Shown here: positions 15,377 to 24,072 of the stretch, one piece after another
How the letters are laid out: every line of letters begins with the position of its first letter
Numbering within the stretch: the first letter of the stretch is position 1
Origin: Candidatus Peribacteraceae bacterium
GTDB lineage: Bacteria; Patescibacteriota; Gracilibacteria; Peribacterales; Peribacteraceae
Direction: 5' to 3'
Length of the DNA stretch: 55,650 nt
Assembly (NCBI GenBank): GCA_028711345.1
Contig: JAQTSK010000004.1
Span: forward strand, 1 to 55,650
Made by a program: the position numbers and the translations under genes
The notes under the pieces: generated by a model
Databases searched by the model: none
Told to the model about the DNA's origin: nothing
What the model saw: only the letters and a program-made list of their open reading frames with translations

Positions 15377-17455
15377 ATGCCCCTCCTCACCCCCTCGTCC
15401 ATCGCGGTCATCGGCGCGTCGGCTGATCCGAAGAAAGTGGGGCATTTGATTTTCCGGAACCTTGTGACGCAGGGATTTAACGGTGGCGTCTTTCCGGTGA
15501 ACCCGAAAGGCGGCGATATCCTTGGCAAATCGTCATTCACCTCCATTGCCGGGATCAAGAAGCCGGTCGATATGGCGGTGATCGTCACTCCTGCTGCCAC
15601 GGTTTGCGAGCTTGCGGATGAATGCGGGAAGAAGGGCGTGAAGACGCTGGTGGTGATCAGTGCCGGATTTGCCGAGGCCGGAGAGGAGGGCAAGACATTG
15701 GAATCAGAGCTCATCGGAATCGTGAAGAAATACGAGATGAAGCTGGTGGGTCCGAATTGTCTGGGGTTGATCCGTCCGAAGATCGGGATGAACGCGTCGT
15801 TCGCACCGCACATTCCCGCAGCCGGCGGTGTCGCACTTTTGAGCCAGTCCGGTGCTATCGGTGATGCGTTCATCGATCGTGCCGACAGCATCGGTCTGAA
15901 GTTCTCCTTCTTCGTCAGTCTCGGCAACAAGGCGATGATGGACGAGTGTGATTTTCTGGAGATCGCGGGAGAGGACAAGGAGACGACGGTGATCGGGTTG
16001 TATCTGGAGAACATCCGTGACGGGCAGCGATTCCTGAAGCTGGCTCGGAGGATTGGTTGTCAAAAACCGATCATCATCCTCAAGAGCGGGACCAGCGAGG
16101 GCGGGCGACGGGCGGTGTCATCCCACACCGGCGCGCTCGCAGGCTCCGATGCCGCGGTCGGTGCCATTGTGTCTCAAGCGGGGTTGCGTCGGGCATCGAC
16201 GACGGAAGAATTTCTCGATCTTCTCCGGACGCTGTCTTCACAGCCGGTGCTGCCGTCTTCCCGCATTGCCATCATTACGAACGCGGGAGGGCCCGGGGTG
16301 CTGGCGGCCGATGCCGCGGAACATGCGGGTCTGACATTGCCGTCGCTGTCGTCCAAGCAAGAGGCGATTCTCAAAGCCGCGCTGCCGCCGTCCGCCAGTA
16401 CGAAGAACCCGATCGACGTCCTCGGAGACGCACTGGCCGATCGCTTTGTCTCTGCACTCAAGGCGGTCGATGCGGATCCGAATGTCGACGGCGCCGTCGT
16501 GGTGCTGACACCGCAGATCATGACGCCGGCGCCGGAGATCGCGAAGGCGATCGTCCAGACACGCAAGAGATCGTCTCTGCTTCCGGTCGTCACATGTTTC
16601 ATGGGTGAGACCGGAGTCCGTGAAGCCGTTTCGTACCTGCACTCCCACGGCATCCCCAATTTCCCTTCGCCCGAGGTCGCCGTGCAGATGCTCGGCGAAC
16701 TCCGTTTCAAAAACGAGCACGTCTGTCGCGTCCAGCGCTCCGTGAAGCTTGATCCGAAGCGCACGGAACAGGCGCTTGCCATTCTTGAGGGTGCGGAGCG
16801 CGGACTCTTATCCGAGGAGCGGACGAACCGCCTTCTGAAGCTCTACCACATGCCGCTGCCGCACGCGGAGGTTGCTGCGACTCCGGCCGAAGCCGTCAAG
16901 ATCGCAGCGAAGATCGGCTATCCGGTCACTGCAAAGATCAGTTCGAAAGACATTCTCCACAAGACGGACATCGGCGGTGTGCGGGTGAACTTGAAAAATG
17001 AAGATCAATTGCGAGTCGCCTGCGAGGAAATTCTCACCAATGTAAAGAAGCGTGCGCCGAACGCTCATATTCAAGGTTTACTCATTCAGCAATCACTCCC
17101 GCCCGGCAGCGAGTTCATCGCCGGTGCCTTGAAAGATCCCAGCGTCGGGCATTTGGTCATGGCCGGTCTCGGCGGGATCTATACCGAACTGTTCAAAGAC
17201 GCCGTCTTCCGCGTCGCGCCGGTCTCCGTCCCCGATGTGTACTTGATGCTTCCCGAGCTCAAGAGCTGGAAGCTGCTGCTCGGCATGCGCGGCAAGGCAC
17301 AGCTCGCCATCGATGCATTTGCGGAATTGATTTCATCGCTCTCGATACTTGTCACCGAGTGTCCGCAGATCAGCGAAGTGGACTTCAATCCGGTGCTGGT
17401 GACGGAAAAGGGGATCACGATACTGGATGCGAAGGTGGTGATCGGGAATAATTGA
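15377..17455 (+). CDS. acd: ADP-forming acetate-CoA ligase (acyl-CoA synthetase), single chain
   Basis: A 692-residue protein combining the alpha part (CoA-binding and ligase domains, residues 1 to about 450) and the beta part (ATP-grasp, about 470-692) of NDP-forming acyl-CoA synthetases. It converts acetyl-CoA, ADP and phosphate into acetate, CoA and ATP, a substrate-level phosphorylation step. Visible: the CoA-binding start SIAVIGASADPKKVG, SQSGAIG, the phosphohistidine segment SHTGALAGSDAA, and the ATP-grasp region (GYPVTAKISSKDILHKTDIGG, written here as its residues near 515). A TACACT box lies 8 nt before the ATG, with no Shine-Dalgarno. With the hydrogenase it suggests acetate and hydrogen fermentation. 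Confidence 0.93.
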   Translation: MPLLTPSSIAVIGASADPKKVGHLIFRNLVTQGFNGGVFPVNPKGGDILGKSSFTSIAGIKKPVDMAVIVTPAATVCELADECGKKGVKTLVVISAGFAEAGEEGKTLESELIGIVKKYEMKLVGPNCLGLIRPKIGMNASFAPHIPAAGGVALLSQSGAIGDAFIDRADSIGLKFSFFVSLGNKAMMDECDFLEIAGEDKETTVIGLYLENIRDGQRFLKLARRIGCQKPIIILKSGTSEGGRRAVSSHTGALAGSDAAVGAIVSQAGLRRASTTEEFLDLLRTLSSQPVLPSSRIAIITNAGGPGVLAADAAEHAGLTLPSLSSKQEAILKAALPPSASTKNPIDVLGDALADRFVSALKAVDADPNVDGAVVVLTPQIMTPAPEIAKAIVQTRKRSSLLPVVTCFMGETGVREAVSYLHSHGIPNFPSPEVAVQMLGELRFKNEHVCRVQRSVKLDPKRTEQALAILEGAERGLLSEERTNRLLKLYHMPLPHAEVAATPAEAVKIAAKIGYPVTAKISSKDILHKTDIGGVRVNLKNEDQLRVACEEILTNVKKRAPNAHIQGLLIQQSLPPGSEFIAGALKDPSVGHLVMAGLGGIYTELFKDAVFRVAPVSVPDVYLMLPELKSWKLLLGMRGKAQLAIDAFAELISSLSILVTECPQISEVDFNPVLVTEKGITILDAKVVIGNN

Positions 17456-17488
17456 TAATGGAAAATGGAAAATTGAAAATGAATGATT
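17454..17488. repeat. 7-bp words after the acyl-CoA synthetase gene
   Basis: Five degenerate 7-bp units (gataatg, gaaaatg, gaaaatt, gaaaatg, aatgatt) directly follow the stop codon. The complementary arm is not obvious nearby. Confidence 0.65.
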
Positions 17489-17510
17489 GGAACAAAAGGC
17501 AGCATCTTTT

Positions 17511-17588
17511 TTCCGCAGCTGCGACACCGTGTCGCAGACGGTGGCGGTAGCCGCCGAATCACCGGGACGCGGCGTCCCGGCTGCGGAA
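17511..17588. repeat. Cloverleaf-like palindromic element between convergent genes
   Basis: A perfect 9-bp outer stem (ttccgcagc 17511-17519 with gctgcggaa 17580-17588) encloses three perfect hairpins with 3-nt loops: tgcgaca/tgtcgca (17520-17536, loop ccg), ggcgg/ccgcc (17543-17555, loop tag) and ccgggacg/cgtcccgg (17562-17580, loop cgg). It lies between the stops of the acyl-CoA synthetase and the ABC permease genes and may also terminate transcription; a T-run precedes it. Confidence 0.9.
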
Positions 17589-17591
17589 ATA

Positions 17592-18815
17592 TTATTCATA
17601 CCTCAGCGCCTCTATCGGCCGCAACGTCGCCGCTTTCCATGCGGGCAGCATGCCGAAGAAGATGCCGACGGCGATGGAGAAGCCGCAGGCCATGATGACG
17701 GACGAGGTGGAGATCGCCGCATTCAGGCTCCAGACCGACTTCACGATCCATGATCCTCCGGCACTCAGCAGGATGCCGATGATCCCGCCGAGGACACTGA
17801 GGACCGTCGACTCGACTAAGAACTGTGTGAGGATGTCGCGCTTCCTCGCACCGATGGCTTTGCGGATGCCGATCTCGCGCGTCCGTTCCGTCACCGACAC
17901 CAGCATGATGTTCATGACCCCGATGCCGCCGACTAAGAGCGAGATGGCTGCGATCCCTCCGAGAAGCAGCGTGAAAACCTGTGTCACCTGATTCAATGTT
18001 TCCACGGCATCAGCTTGATTGAGCACGGTGAAGTCCTGCTTGGCGGTATCGGTGATCCGGTGTTTGCTTAAAAGTACCGCGGTGATGAGTTCCTGCGTTG
18101 TGGTCATGGTGCTCTGATCTGCGACGGAGACACTGATGGAGCTGACGACATTCTGCCCCCTGATGGCGGTCTGCATCGTCGTGAGCGGGATGATGATCAT
18201 GTCGTCCGAGTTCGTCATACCCTGTTGCCCCTTTGTCTGCAGGATCCCGATGACGGTGAAGATATTGTTGCCGATCCGGAGGTCTTCGCCGATCGGATTG
18301 CTGTTTCCGGAGAAGAGGTTGGTCACGACGGTCGAGCCGATGACAGCCACCTTCGCGACTTGGTCGACCTGCTCCTGCGTGATGAACGATCCGGCGGCGA
18401 CGGGTGCATTGCGTACCGTCGTATAGTCGGGCGTCGTGCCGACGATGCTCGTTTGTGAGTTCTTGTTCCCCACGATCACCTGCTGTCTGCTCTGGAGTTC
18501 CGGAGCCAGTCCGCTGATGCCGGTCACAGTGTCGCGGATGGCGATGACATCATCGGCATTCAGGCTTGTCGTGCTCGCTCCGCCTCCCGCTCCGCGGACA
18601 TTGGTCTGGTTCGGGTTACCCGGCGAGATCAGGATCAGATTCGTGCCGAGACTCTGGATGCGGGACGTGACGCTCTGCTGCGCCCCCTGTCCGATGGCCA
18701 CCATCAGCACCACCGAGGCGACACCGATGATGATGCCGAGCATGGTGAGACCCGAACGCATTTTATTGCTGTTGATTGCCCCCAGCGCATTCCTGATATT
18801 TTCGAGAATGTTCAT
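17592..18815 (-). CDS. ABC transporter permease, MacB/FtsX type
   Basis: A 407-residue membrane protein with the MacB layout: one helix at about 20-42 (MRSGLTMLGIIIGVASVVL), a large extracytoplasmic MacB_PCD domain (about 45-250), then three helices of the FtsX domain with the conserved GGIGVMNIMLVSVTERTREIG region and a C-terminal P-x-EALRYE. MacB-type proteins work as mechanotransmitters driving export of drugs, lipids or peptides from the outer side of the membrane. Last gene of a four-gene operon; it overlaps the ATPase gene by 4 bp. Confidence 0.92.
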   Translation of the reverse strand: MNILENIRNALGAINSNKMRSGLTMLGIIIGVASVVLMVAIGQGAQQSVTSRIQSLGTNLILISPGNPNQTNVRGAGGGASTTSLNADDVIAIRDTVTGISGLAPELQSRQQVIVGNKNSQTSIVGTTPDYTTVRNAPVAAGSFITQEQVDQVAKVAVIGSTVVTNLFSGNSNPIGEDLRIGNNIFTVIGILQTKGQQGMTNSDDMIIIPLTTMQTAIRGQNVVSSISVSVADQSTMTTTQELITAVLLSKHRITDTAKQDFTVLNQADAVETLNQVTQVFTLLLGGIAAISLLVGGIGVMNIMLVSVTERTREIGIRKAIGARKRDILTQFLVESTVLSVLGGIIGILLSAGGSWIVKSVWSLNAAISTSSVIMACGFSIAVGIFFGMLPAWKAATLRPIEALRYE

Positions 18816-19483
18816 GATTGGTCGGTAAGGATGAGTCCGTCTTGAATGTGGATTGTCCGATGTGCGAATGCGGCCACCGTCGGTTCGTGCGTCACCATGA
18901 CAATCGTTTTCCCGAGTTTGTTCAGGTTCGTCAGAATTCCCATCACTTCTTTTCCGGTCTGCGAATCGAGCGCACCGGTCGGTTCATCTGCAAGGATCAG
19001 CGCAGGATCGGTCACAATCGCTCTTGCAATGGCGACGCGCTGCTGCTGTCCGCCCGAAAGTTCATTCGGATTGTGTGAGATGCGTTCGCTCAGCCCGACG
19101 GTATGGAGTGCCTCCCTTGCCCGTTTTTCCGCTTCGGTTCTGTGGATTCCCTGATAGAGCAGCGGCTGCATCACTTGCCTCAGCGCGTCCATTCGCGGCA
19201 GGAGGTTGAACGCCTGAAAGACGAAGCCGATGCGTTTGCTGCGCACGTCCGCCTGATCATTCTCTTTCAGGCTCCCCACTTCCCGTCCTTCCAGTGTGTA
19301 CGAACCGTCGGACAGCGTATCCAGCAGTCCGATGATGTTCATGAGGGTGGATTTCCCCGAGCCCGACGGTCCCATGATTGCCACAAACTCACCGGCATCG
19401 ATGGTGAGTGTGATGCCCTTGAGAATGACGAGCCGTTCCTTCCCGAGCGGGTAGGATTTGATGGCGTTTGTGAGTGAAATCAT
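18812..19483 (-). CDS. ABC transporter ATP-binding protein, MacB/LolD type
   Basis: A 223-residue ATPase with Walker A GPSGSGKST, signature LSGGQQQR, Walker B ALILADEP and the H-loop THEPTVAAFAHR. This is the standard ATPase of MacAB-type and lipoprotein-release-type exporters, here as a separate chain from its permease, which it overlaps by 4 bp. It follows the adaptor gene by 58 bp containing a 20-bp palindrome. Confidence 0.94.
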   Translation of the reverse strand: MISLTNAIKSYPLGKERLVILKGITLTIDAGEFVAIMGPSGSGKSTLMNIIGLLDTLSDGSYTLEGREVGSLKENDQADVRSKRIGFVFQAFNLLPRMDALRQVMQPLLYQGIHRTEAEKRAREALHTVGLSERISHNPNELSGGQQQRVAIARAIVTDPALILADEPTGALDSQTGKEVMGILTNLNKLGKTIVMVTHEPTVAAFAHRTIHIQDGLILTDQS

Positions 19484-19508
19484 GGCTTGGATCTGCTGAT
19501 GGTTGTAG

Positions 19509-19528
19509 AGACGCCCGATCGGGCGTCT
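19509..19528. repeat. 20-bp perfect palindrome between adaptor and ATPase genes
   Basis: agacgcccga followed by its exact reverse complement. Within the efflux operon it may act as an mRNA hairpin that sets the ratio of adaptor to ABC subunits; it also belongs in style to the other palindromic intergenic elements of the window. Confidence 0.8.
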
Positions 19529-19541
19529 GCACAGAAATATT

Positions 19542-21473
19542 TTACCGGCCGCCGGGAGGAGCCCCTCCGCCGAGTCGGAACAGTTGCTGGGGATTGGCGC
19601 TGCTGCTTGTTCCGGTGTTCGCGAGATTCACCGATGTCACCGTGTCGCCTTCCTCGAGACCCGTCACGATTTCCGTGTACCTGCCGTCGGTGATTCCGGT
19701 CGAGACGGATACGGTTGTTCCATCGGGTTTCTGCGCCGTCGCCCTGCCGCCGACGTATCGGATCGCAAGACTCGGGATCGCGAGAACATTGTCTTTGCGC
19801 GATGTCTCGACGGTGACCGTCGTAGTCATACCGGAGAGGATCGTGAGTCCTTCGGGGGAGGGGAGTGAGACTTCCACGTTGTACGAGACGACGCCTGACG
19901 TCGTGATAGGGGTCGGGTCGATTTCGCTGATGGTGCCCTGAAAGGTTTGCCCCGGCACCGCATCGAAAATGACGGTCGCCGGCAATCCGACGCGCACCTT
20001 GATGACGTCCACCTGATCCAGCGGGATCGTGACGACGACGGTCGTCGGATTTTCGATCGTGAGGTATTCGGTGTCTCCGGTATCGAGCAAATTGTCCCCG
20101 ACCTTGTAGTCGATGTGGCGGATGACGCCGTCGAAGGGAGCGACGAGCCGGTAATCGTCCAGCGTCTTCCTGCTCTTCTGTAGCGCGGTCAGTCCTTGCG
20201 AGATGCTGTTCTGCTTCAGCAGGATGTTGATGTCGGTGCTGGACTGCGTATCCCGGAGCGCCTGCTCGGCCGACGTCAGGTCTCCCGGCGTCTGCGTCTC
20301 AACCACTGCGAGGTTCTCCTGTGCGAGTTTCAGTGCGTTCTGCGCCGTCGTCACCGCATCCTGCTTCTGCTTGAGCGTGATGCTGGGGATGCCATTGCCC
20401 GCAGAGAGCGCTTGGAGATTCGCCTGTGCCGTGTCCGCCTGTGCGATCAGATCCGTCGCGGTTCCCCGGTTCGTATTCACCGTATTCCTGAGCGTATTGA
20501 GATCGCCGGCGGAGAAATTGTGCACATCCGTCGTCGCCCCCTGCAGCATGGTGTAGGTTTTCTCGCTCAAGTCGGATGTCGCAAGTGCCAGCGCATGCGC
20601 ATCGGACAGTGCACGGAGGAGGATGGCGGGGTCGCGCTGAGTGCCGAGGGAGCCGTACTGCTTGCGCATCTGCTGGGCGATTGCGACGGCCTTGAGGTAG
20701 GCGAATTCCACCGCATTGGCGGCATTCATGTCGTTATAGAGGAGGTGATCGATGGTGAGAGTGGGGGTGTTCTGCGTGAGCAGGGGGCGCGAGCCCGTAT
20801 TGCGCGTCACGACGCTGTAGGTGGAATCGAGGAGCTTCTCCGATCCGACCAGTATGTCCTGTGTCGTTCCCGCCAGACTCTGGAGTTCGGTGTCTTTCTG
20901 CTTCTTCAAATCCAGTGTCGCCTGATCGAGTGCCGTCTGTTTCTCGGCGACTGCGCGCTCTGCGGCAGCCAGACCGGAGGGGAGCTTCGGCTTCTGCACG
21001 TCCAGCGTGCTCTGCGCGTCCTGCACGCTCTTCTCCTTGCTGCTCCTGAGTTGCTGCAGCTGGAGGTTGCTCGCGCCGATGGCCAGCTCCGCCTGACGGA
21101 GATCCGCCATGACGGAGGTCTTGTCGAGCTCCGCGATCACGTCGCCTTTCTTCACCGTGTCTCCCTGTCGCACATTCACTTTGGTCACCGTTCCTTTGAT
21201 GTTGAACCGCATTTCCTGTGCGCTCGCAAACGTCACTTTCCCTACGGCCTTCACTGCTGTAACGATGCTGCGACGCTCAACCATGCTGAAATTTACGGTT
21301 GCTTCAGTTCCGCTCGCGCTTCCGGCGTAATACAGGTAGCCGCCGCCGAGAATCAACGACGTCGCGAGTCCTGCGCTGAAATTCCAGAGCGATATCGTCC
21401 GGATGAACGACTTGATCCGCCCCATCCACGTGACGGGTGCCGGAGACACTGTGATGGTGCTGGGGGTGTCCAT
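19542..21473 (-). CDS. Membrane-fusion / periplasmic-adaptor-like protein (MacA/HlyD family)
   Basis: A 643-residue protein with an N-terminal membrane anchor (about residues 26-50), a biotinyl-lipoyl-like half domain (TKVNVRQGDTVKKGDVIAEL), a very long helical hairpin (about 115-465), the second lipoyl half (LVAPFDGVIRHIDYKVGD), a beta-barrel domain and a Gly/Pro-rich C-terminus. It should couple to the MacB-like permease. At 643 residues it is much longer than MacA (about 370), the extra length being in the helical hairpin. In a single-membrane organism it may span the cell wall. It starts one base before the stop of the upstream gene. Confidence 0.85.
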   Translation of the reverse strand: MDTPSTITVSPAPVTWMGRIKSFIRTISLWNFSAGLATSLILGGGYLYYAGSASGTEATVNFSMVERRSIVTAVKAVGKVTFASAQEMRFNIKGTVTKVNVRQGDTVKKGDVIAELDKTSVMADLRQAELAIGASNLQLQQLRSSKEKSVQDAQSTLDVQKPKLPSGLAAAERAVAEKQTALDQATLDLKKQKDTELQSLAGTTQDILVGSEKLLDSTYSVVTRNTGSRPLLTQNTPTLTIDHLLYNDMNAANAVEFAYLKAVAIAQQMRKQYGSLGTQRDPAILLRALSDAHALALATSDLSEKTYTMLQGATTDVHNFSAGDLNTLRNTVNTNRGTATDLIAQADTAQANLQALSAGNGIPSITLKQKQDAVTTAQNALKLAQENLAVVETQTPGDLTSAEQALRDTQSSTDINILLKQNSISQGLTALQKSRKTLDDYRLVAPFDGVIRHIDYKVGDNLLDTGDTEYLTIENPTTVVVTIPLDQVDVIKVRVGLPATVIFDAVPGQTFQGTISEIDPTPITTSGVVSYNVEVSLPSPEGLTILSGMTTTVTVETSRKDNVLAIPSLAIRYVGGRATAQKPDGTTVSVSTGITDGRYTEIVTGLEEGDTVTSVNLANTGTSSSANPQQLFRLGGGAPPGGR

Positions 21474-21931
21474 TATTGTTTCGGGGTGGAAGGAATGTCA
21501 TTGACCGGTCGATTGCCTTTCATACTCGCGCCGCTGCCGCTTCGTCTCATGAAGGATCCGGTTCCTCCACGGAGGAATTCTCCGCTGCCGCTTCGAAGAA
21601 ATGCGCCGCTACCGCCCCGCAGTGATCCGCTGCCGGTCCGACCGCCGCGCAGCGTTGCAAAATCAATCCCGCGTTCCGTCGCAATATCGCGCAGTGACTT
21701 TCCCGTTTTCAGTTCTTCTTCCAATGCAGATCGCGTCATTCCGAGTTGCTCCGCCATCGCACCGATGTTGAGTCCTGGTCCGCCGCTGCGAAAGCGTTGC
21801 TGTGACGATGCCGTTTTGGATGACGACGATGTGATGATCCGGGTCAGTGATACTCCTCCCCGAAAGAGCACGAGAATCAGCACACCGGCAAGGATGCCGA
21901 TAGCAAAGGATCGGGGTTGAAAACGGCTCAT
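21473..21931 (-). CDS. Membrane-anchored small protein with Gly/Ser repeats, first gene of efflux operon
   Basis: A 152-residue protein with one N-terminal helix (about residues 8-26), a short helical domain (LNIGAMAEQLGMTRSALEEEL followed by GKSLRDIATERGID) and a C-terminal tail of Gly-Ser-Leu/Phe-Arg-Gly repeats. The helical motif resembles the L-x-x-x-L-x-x-GKSL-x-x-IA-x-x-x-G segments of many small secreted proteins of unknown function. The ATG at 21931 is chosen for the basic N-terminus before the helix. It overlaps the adaptor gene by one base, so it likely works with the exporter, perhaps as substrate or accessory. Confidence 0.7.
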   Translation of the reverse strand: MSRFQPRSFAIGILAGVLILVLFRGGVSLTRIITSSSSKTASSQQRFRSGGPGLNIGAMAEQLGMTRSALEEELKTGKSLRDIATERGIDFATLRGGRTGSGSLRGGSGAFLRSGSGEFLRGGTGSFMRRSGSGASMKGNRPVNDIPSTPKQ

Positions 21932-21970
21932 GGAAGCCAGAGGAAGCGGATGGAATACTGTACCACATTC

Positions 21971-22057
21971 AGTATAGAATGCACGGGTTAAGACGGGATT
22001 AAGGTTTCTTGTTCCTTCGGCAGCGACAATTGCACCGTTTCTTAATCCACTCTTAAT
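21971..22057. promoter_or_regulatory. Divergent control region with mirrored 11-bp direct repeats
   Basis: Two TTAAG boxes at 21988 and 21999 (11-bp period) and two CTTAAT boxes at 22041 and 22052 (11-bp period, opposite orientation). OmpR/PhoB-type regulators bind direct repeats spaced by one helical turn. On the minus strand a TATACT -10 box (21971-21976) lies 11 bp beyond the first pair and has no -35 box, as expected for an activated promoter. The pairs face the efflux operon and the regulator gene respectively. Confidence 0.6.
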
Positions 22058-22099
22058 TCGAGTGCAGTACCATGAAGCATCCAATCACCTTCCGTCTCA

Positions 22100-22762
22100 A
22101 TGCACATTCTCCTCATCGAAGATCAAGAGAAGCTGGCACAGAACATCAAGACGTATCTGGAAATGGATCATCATGCCGTCACGGTCGCACACGATGGCAA
22201 AGACGGATTTGAGCTGGCCATGACGCAGGAGACCGATCTGCTGATTTTGGACATCAATCTTCCCGGCATGGACGGGTACATGATCTGTGCGCTGCTGCGG
22301 CAGAGTCGCAAAAACATGCCCATTCTCATGCTGACTGCGAGAACCAAACAACAGGAGATCGTCCACGGTCTCAACATCGGCGCGGACGATTACCTCGTGA
22401 AGCCGTTCGATTTGGATGAGCTCGGCGCACGGGTTCGGGCTCTACTCCGCCGCAAGAGTTCCGACCGCAGCCCCGTGCTGACGTCCGGAGAACTGACGAT
22501 GGACACGAACACGCGTGAGGTGCTGCGGGGGAATCGGAAGGTGGATCTGTCGCCGAAGGAATTCGCGCTCCTGGAGTTTCTGCTGCGGAACAAGGGCGTC
22601 GCCCAGGATCGTCCGCGCATCATCGAACATGTGTGGGGCGGACGAGATGAGCTGATGTTCTCACAGACGGTGGATGTGCACGTCGCTTATCTTCGTCGTA
22701 AGATCGGCAAGAGCGCCATCGAGACCGTTCCGGGCAAAGGGTATATGGTGCCAAATGGTTGA
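22100..22762 (+). CDS. Two-component response regulator, OmpR/PhoB family
   Basis: A 220-residue protein with a receiver domain (acidic pair E7-D8, phosphoacceptor D51 in LLILDINLPG, T-x-K region LTARTKQ) and a winged-helix output domain (LSPKEFALLEFLLRN and DVHVAYLRRKIG, ending VPGKGYMV). It is paired with the histidine kinase 137 bp downstream and is divergent from the efflux operon, which it probably controls. ATG at 22100; no Shine-Dalgarno. A hairpin with a T-run follows the gene. Confidence 0.95.
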   Translation: MHILLIEDQEKLAQNIKTYLEMDHHAVTVAHDGKDGFELAMTQETDLLILDINLPGMDGYMICALLRQSRKNMPILMLTARTKQQEIVHGLNIGADDYLVKPFDLDELGARVRALLRRKSSDRSPVLTSGELTMDTNTREVLRGNRKVDLSPKEFALLEFLLRNKGVAQDRPRIIEHVWGGRDELMFSQTVDVHVAYLRRKIGKSAIETVPGKGYMVPNG

Positions 22763-22768
22763 ATCGTG

Positions 22769-22797
22769 ACAATGTGACATTGTTCTCTTGATTTTTT
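22769..22797 (+). terminator. Intrinsic terminator candidate after the response regulator
   Basis: acaatg / cattgt stem with loop tga (22769-22783) followed by a T-run at 22792-22798. The short stem may only partly stop transcription into the kinase gene. Confidence 0.45.
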
Positions 22798-22827
22798 TCC
22801 TGCAAGTATCGACTATTCTTTTCTTCT

Positions 22828-22867
22828 AACAATTTAGCCATTGAACAATTTAACCATTTAATAATCC
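22828..22867. repeat. 8-bp words upstream of the histidine kinase gene
   Basis: Five degenerate 8-bp units: aacaattt, agccattg, aacaattt, aaccattt, aataatcc. AT-rich, in the gap between regulator and kinase. Confidence 0.6.
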
Positions 22868-22899
22868 GTCATTCGTTTCCTCATTATTCCCTCCCCCTC

Positions 22900-24060
22900 A
22901 TGTTTCGAGGCATCAGCCACCGCATCGCACGGCAGTTCACTGCGTTCGTGTTTCTGCTGTTCATGGTGAACGGAGCGATTTTTCTGGTTGCCGACTTCGG
23001 CAATGCACGGAGGCAGGGTCTGAATCGTCTCGAGCGGATGTCACGTCCGGCACTCGAGTGGCTGGAACTCGAATCGCCTGTGTTCCCTCCGCGCATGCCT
23101 CCCCAGCTCATGGAGCGTGTCCGCGTGTCGGATGCGTCGGGCGAGACTCTGTACTCGGGTTCGTTGTTCCCGTCGGTTCCGGTTCCGCGCACCCGCGGCA
23201 TCTCACACATCATTGTCGGCGATGAGCAGGTGACGATTCTCACCAGTCCTCCCGGCAGGAGCGGTCAGATCGTCCAGATCGCCGAGATCGATCGCTGGCA
23301 GAGAGGGGAAACGCCTCTGCGCGCCGGCATTTATTTCCTCGTGAGTCTCCTGGTTTCGGCACTCACCTACGTCGTCGGTTTGTTCTTCGCCCGCAGCAGT
23401 CTGCGGCCTGCGGAGGAGACCATGGCGCGGCTGGAGCAGTTCACGCAGGATGCCAGCCACGAACTTCGAACGCCGCTGGCCGCTCTGCGATCGTCACTGG
23501 ATCTTGCGTTGAAGACAGGCAGGCTGCAGGAGGGGATCGTGTCCGCGAAGCAGGACGTCGACGACGTGACGCGGCTGGTGGAGCGGCTTCTCGAGCTCAC
23601 GCGCCTCGATCAGTTTCACCTCCAGCGATCACCGGTCGATTTCTCCTCTCTCCTCCTCTCTTCCATCGACCGCTATCAGGCTCTCGCCAATGAGAAGAGG
23701 GTGCAGCTCATCGGAGCCGTCGATCCCGCGGTGAACGTACAGGGTGATGGTGCACTCCTCACGCAACTCGTCGGCAACCTCCTTGCGAATGCCATCAAGT
23801 TCAGCAAGCCCTCCGGTGGCACTGTTCACATCGGTCTGACGGACTCATCGCTCACGGTACGGGATGAGGGGATCGGAATCCCCCCCGACATGCTGCCACG
23901 CATTTTCAGCCGTTTCTTCCAAGCCGACTCTTCCCGTGCCAGAGGCGGGTACGGTCTCGGGCTGGCGCTGGTGAAACGTATCGTGAAATTGCATGGATGG
24001 CGTATCGGCGCGACGAGCGTCCCGAAGCAGGGAACGATCTTCACGGTGACATTCGGTTAG
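22900..24060 (+). CDS. Sensor histidine kinase
   Basis: A 386-residue membrane kinase: first helix about 14-33, an extracytoplasmic sensor loop of about 110 residues, second helix about 147-170, then HisKA with the phosphoacceptor H187 in DASHELRTPLAAL and a HATPase_c domain with N-box NLLANAIKFSKP, G1 VRDEGIGIP, F-box FSRFFQADSS and G2 GYGLGLALVK. No separate HAMP domain is evident. Partner of the response regulator just upstream; it probably senses an envelope signal that leads to export by the divergent MacAB-like system. Confidence 0.94.
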   Translation: MFRGISHRIARQFTAFVFLLFMVNGAIFLVADFGNARRQGLNRLERMSRPALEWLELESPVFPPRMPPQLMERVRVSDASGETLYSGSLFPSVPVPRTRGISHIIVGDEQVTILTSPPGRSGQIVQIAEIDRWQRGETPLRAGIYFLVSLLVSALTYVVGLFFARSSLRPAEETMARLEQFTQDASHELRTPLAALRSSLDLALKTGRLQEGIVSAKQDVDDVTRLVERLLELTRLDQFHLQRSPVDFSSLLLSSIDRYQALANEKRVQLIGAVDPAVNVQGDGALLTQLVGNLLANAIKFSKPSGGTVHIGLTDSSLTVRDEGIGIPPDMLPRIFSRFFQADSSRARGGYGLGLALVKRIVKLHGWRIGATSVPKQGTIFTVTFG

Positions 24061-24072
24061 TGCCGGGATGAT

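Noticed and set aside
20196-21920. 574-residue plus-strand frame
   Set aside because: It is the antisense shadow of the adaptor gene, whose lipoyl and hairpin domains are clear on the minus strand.
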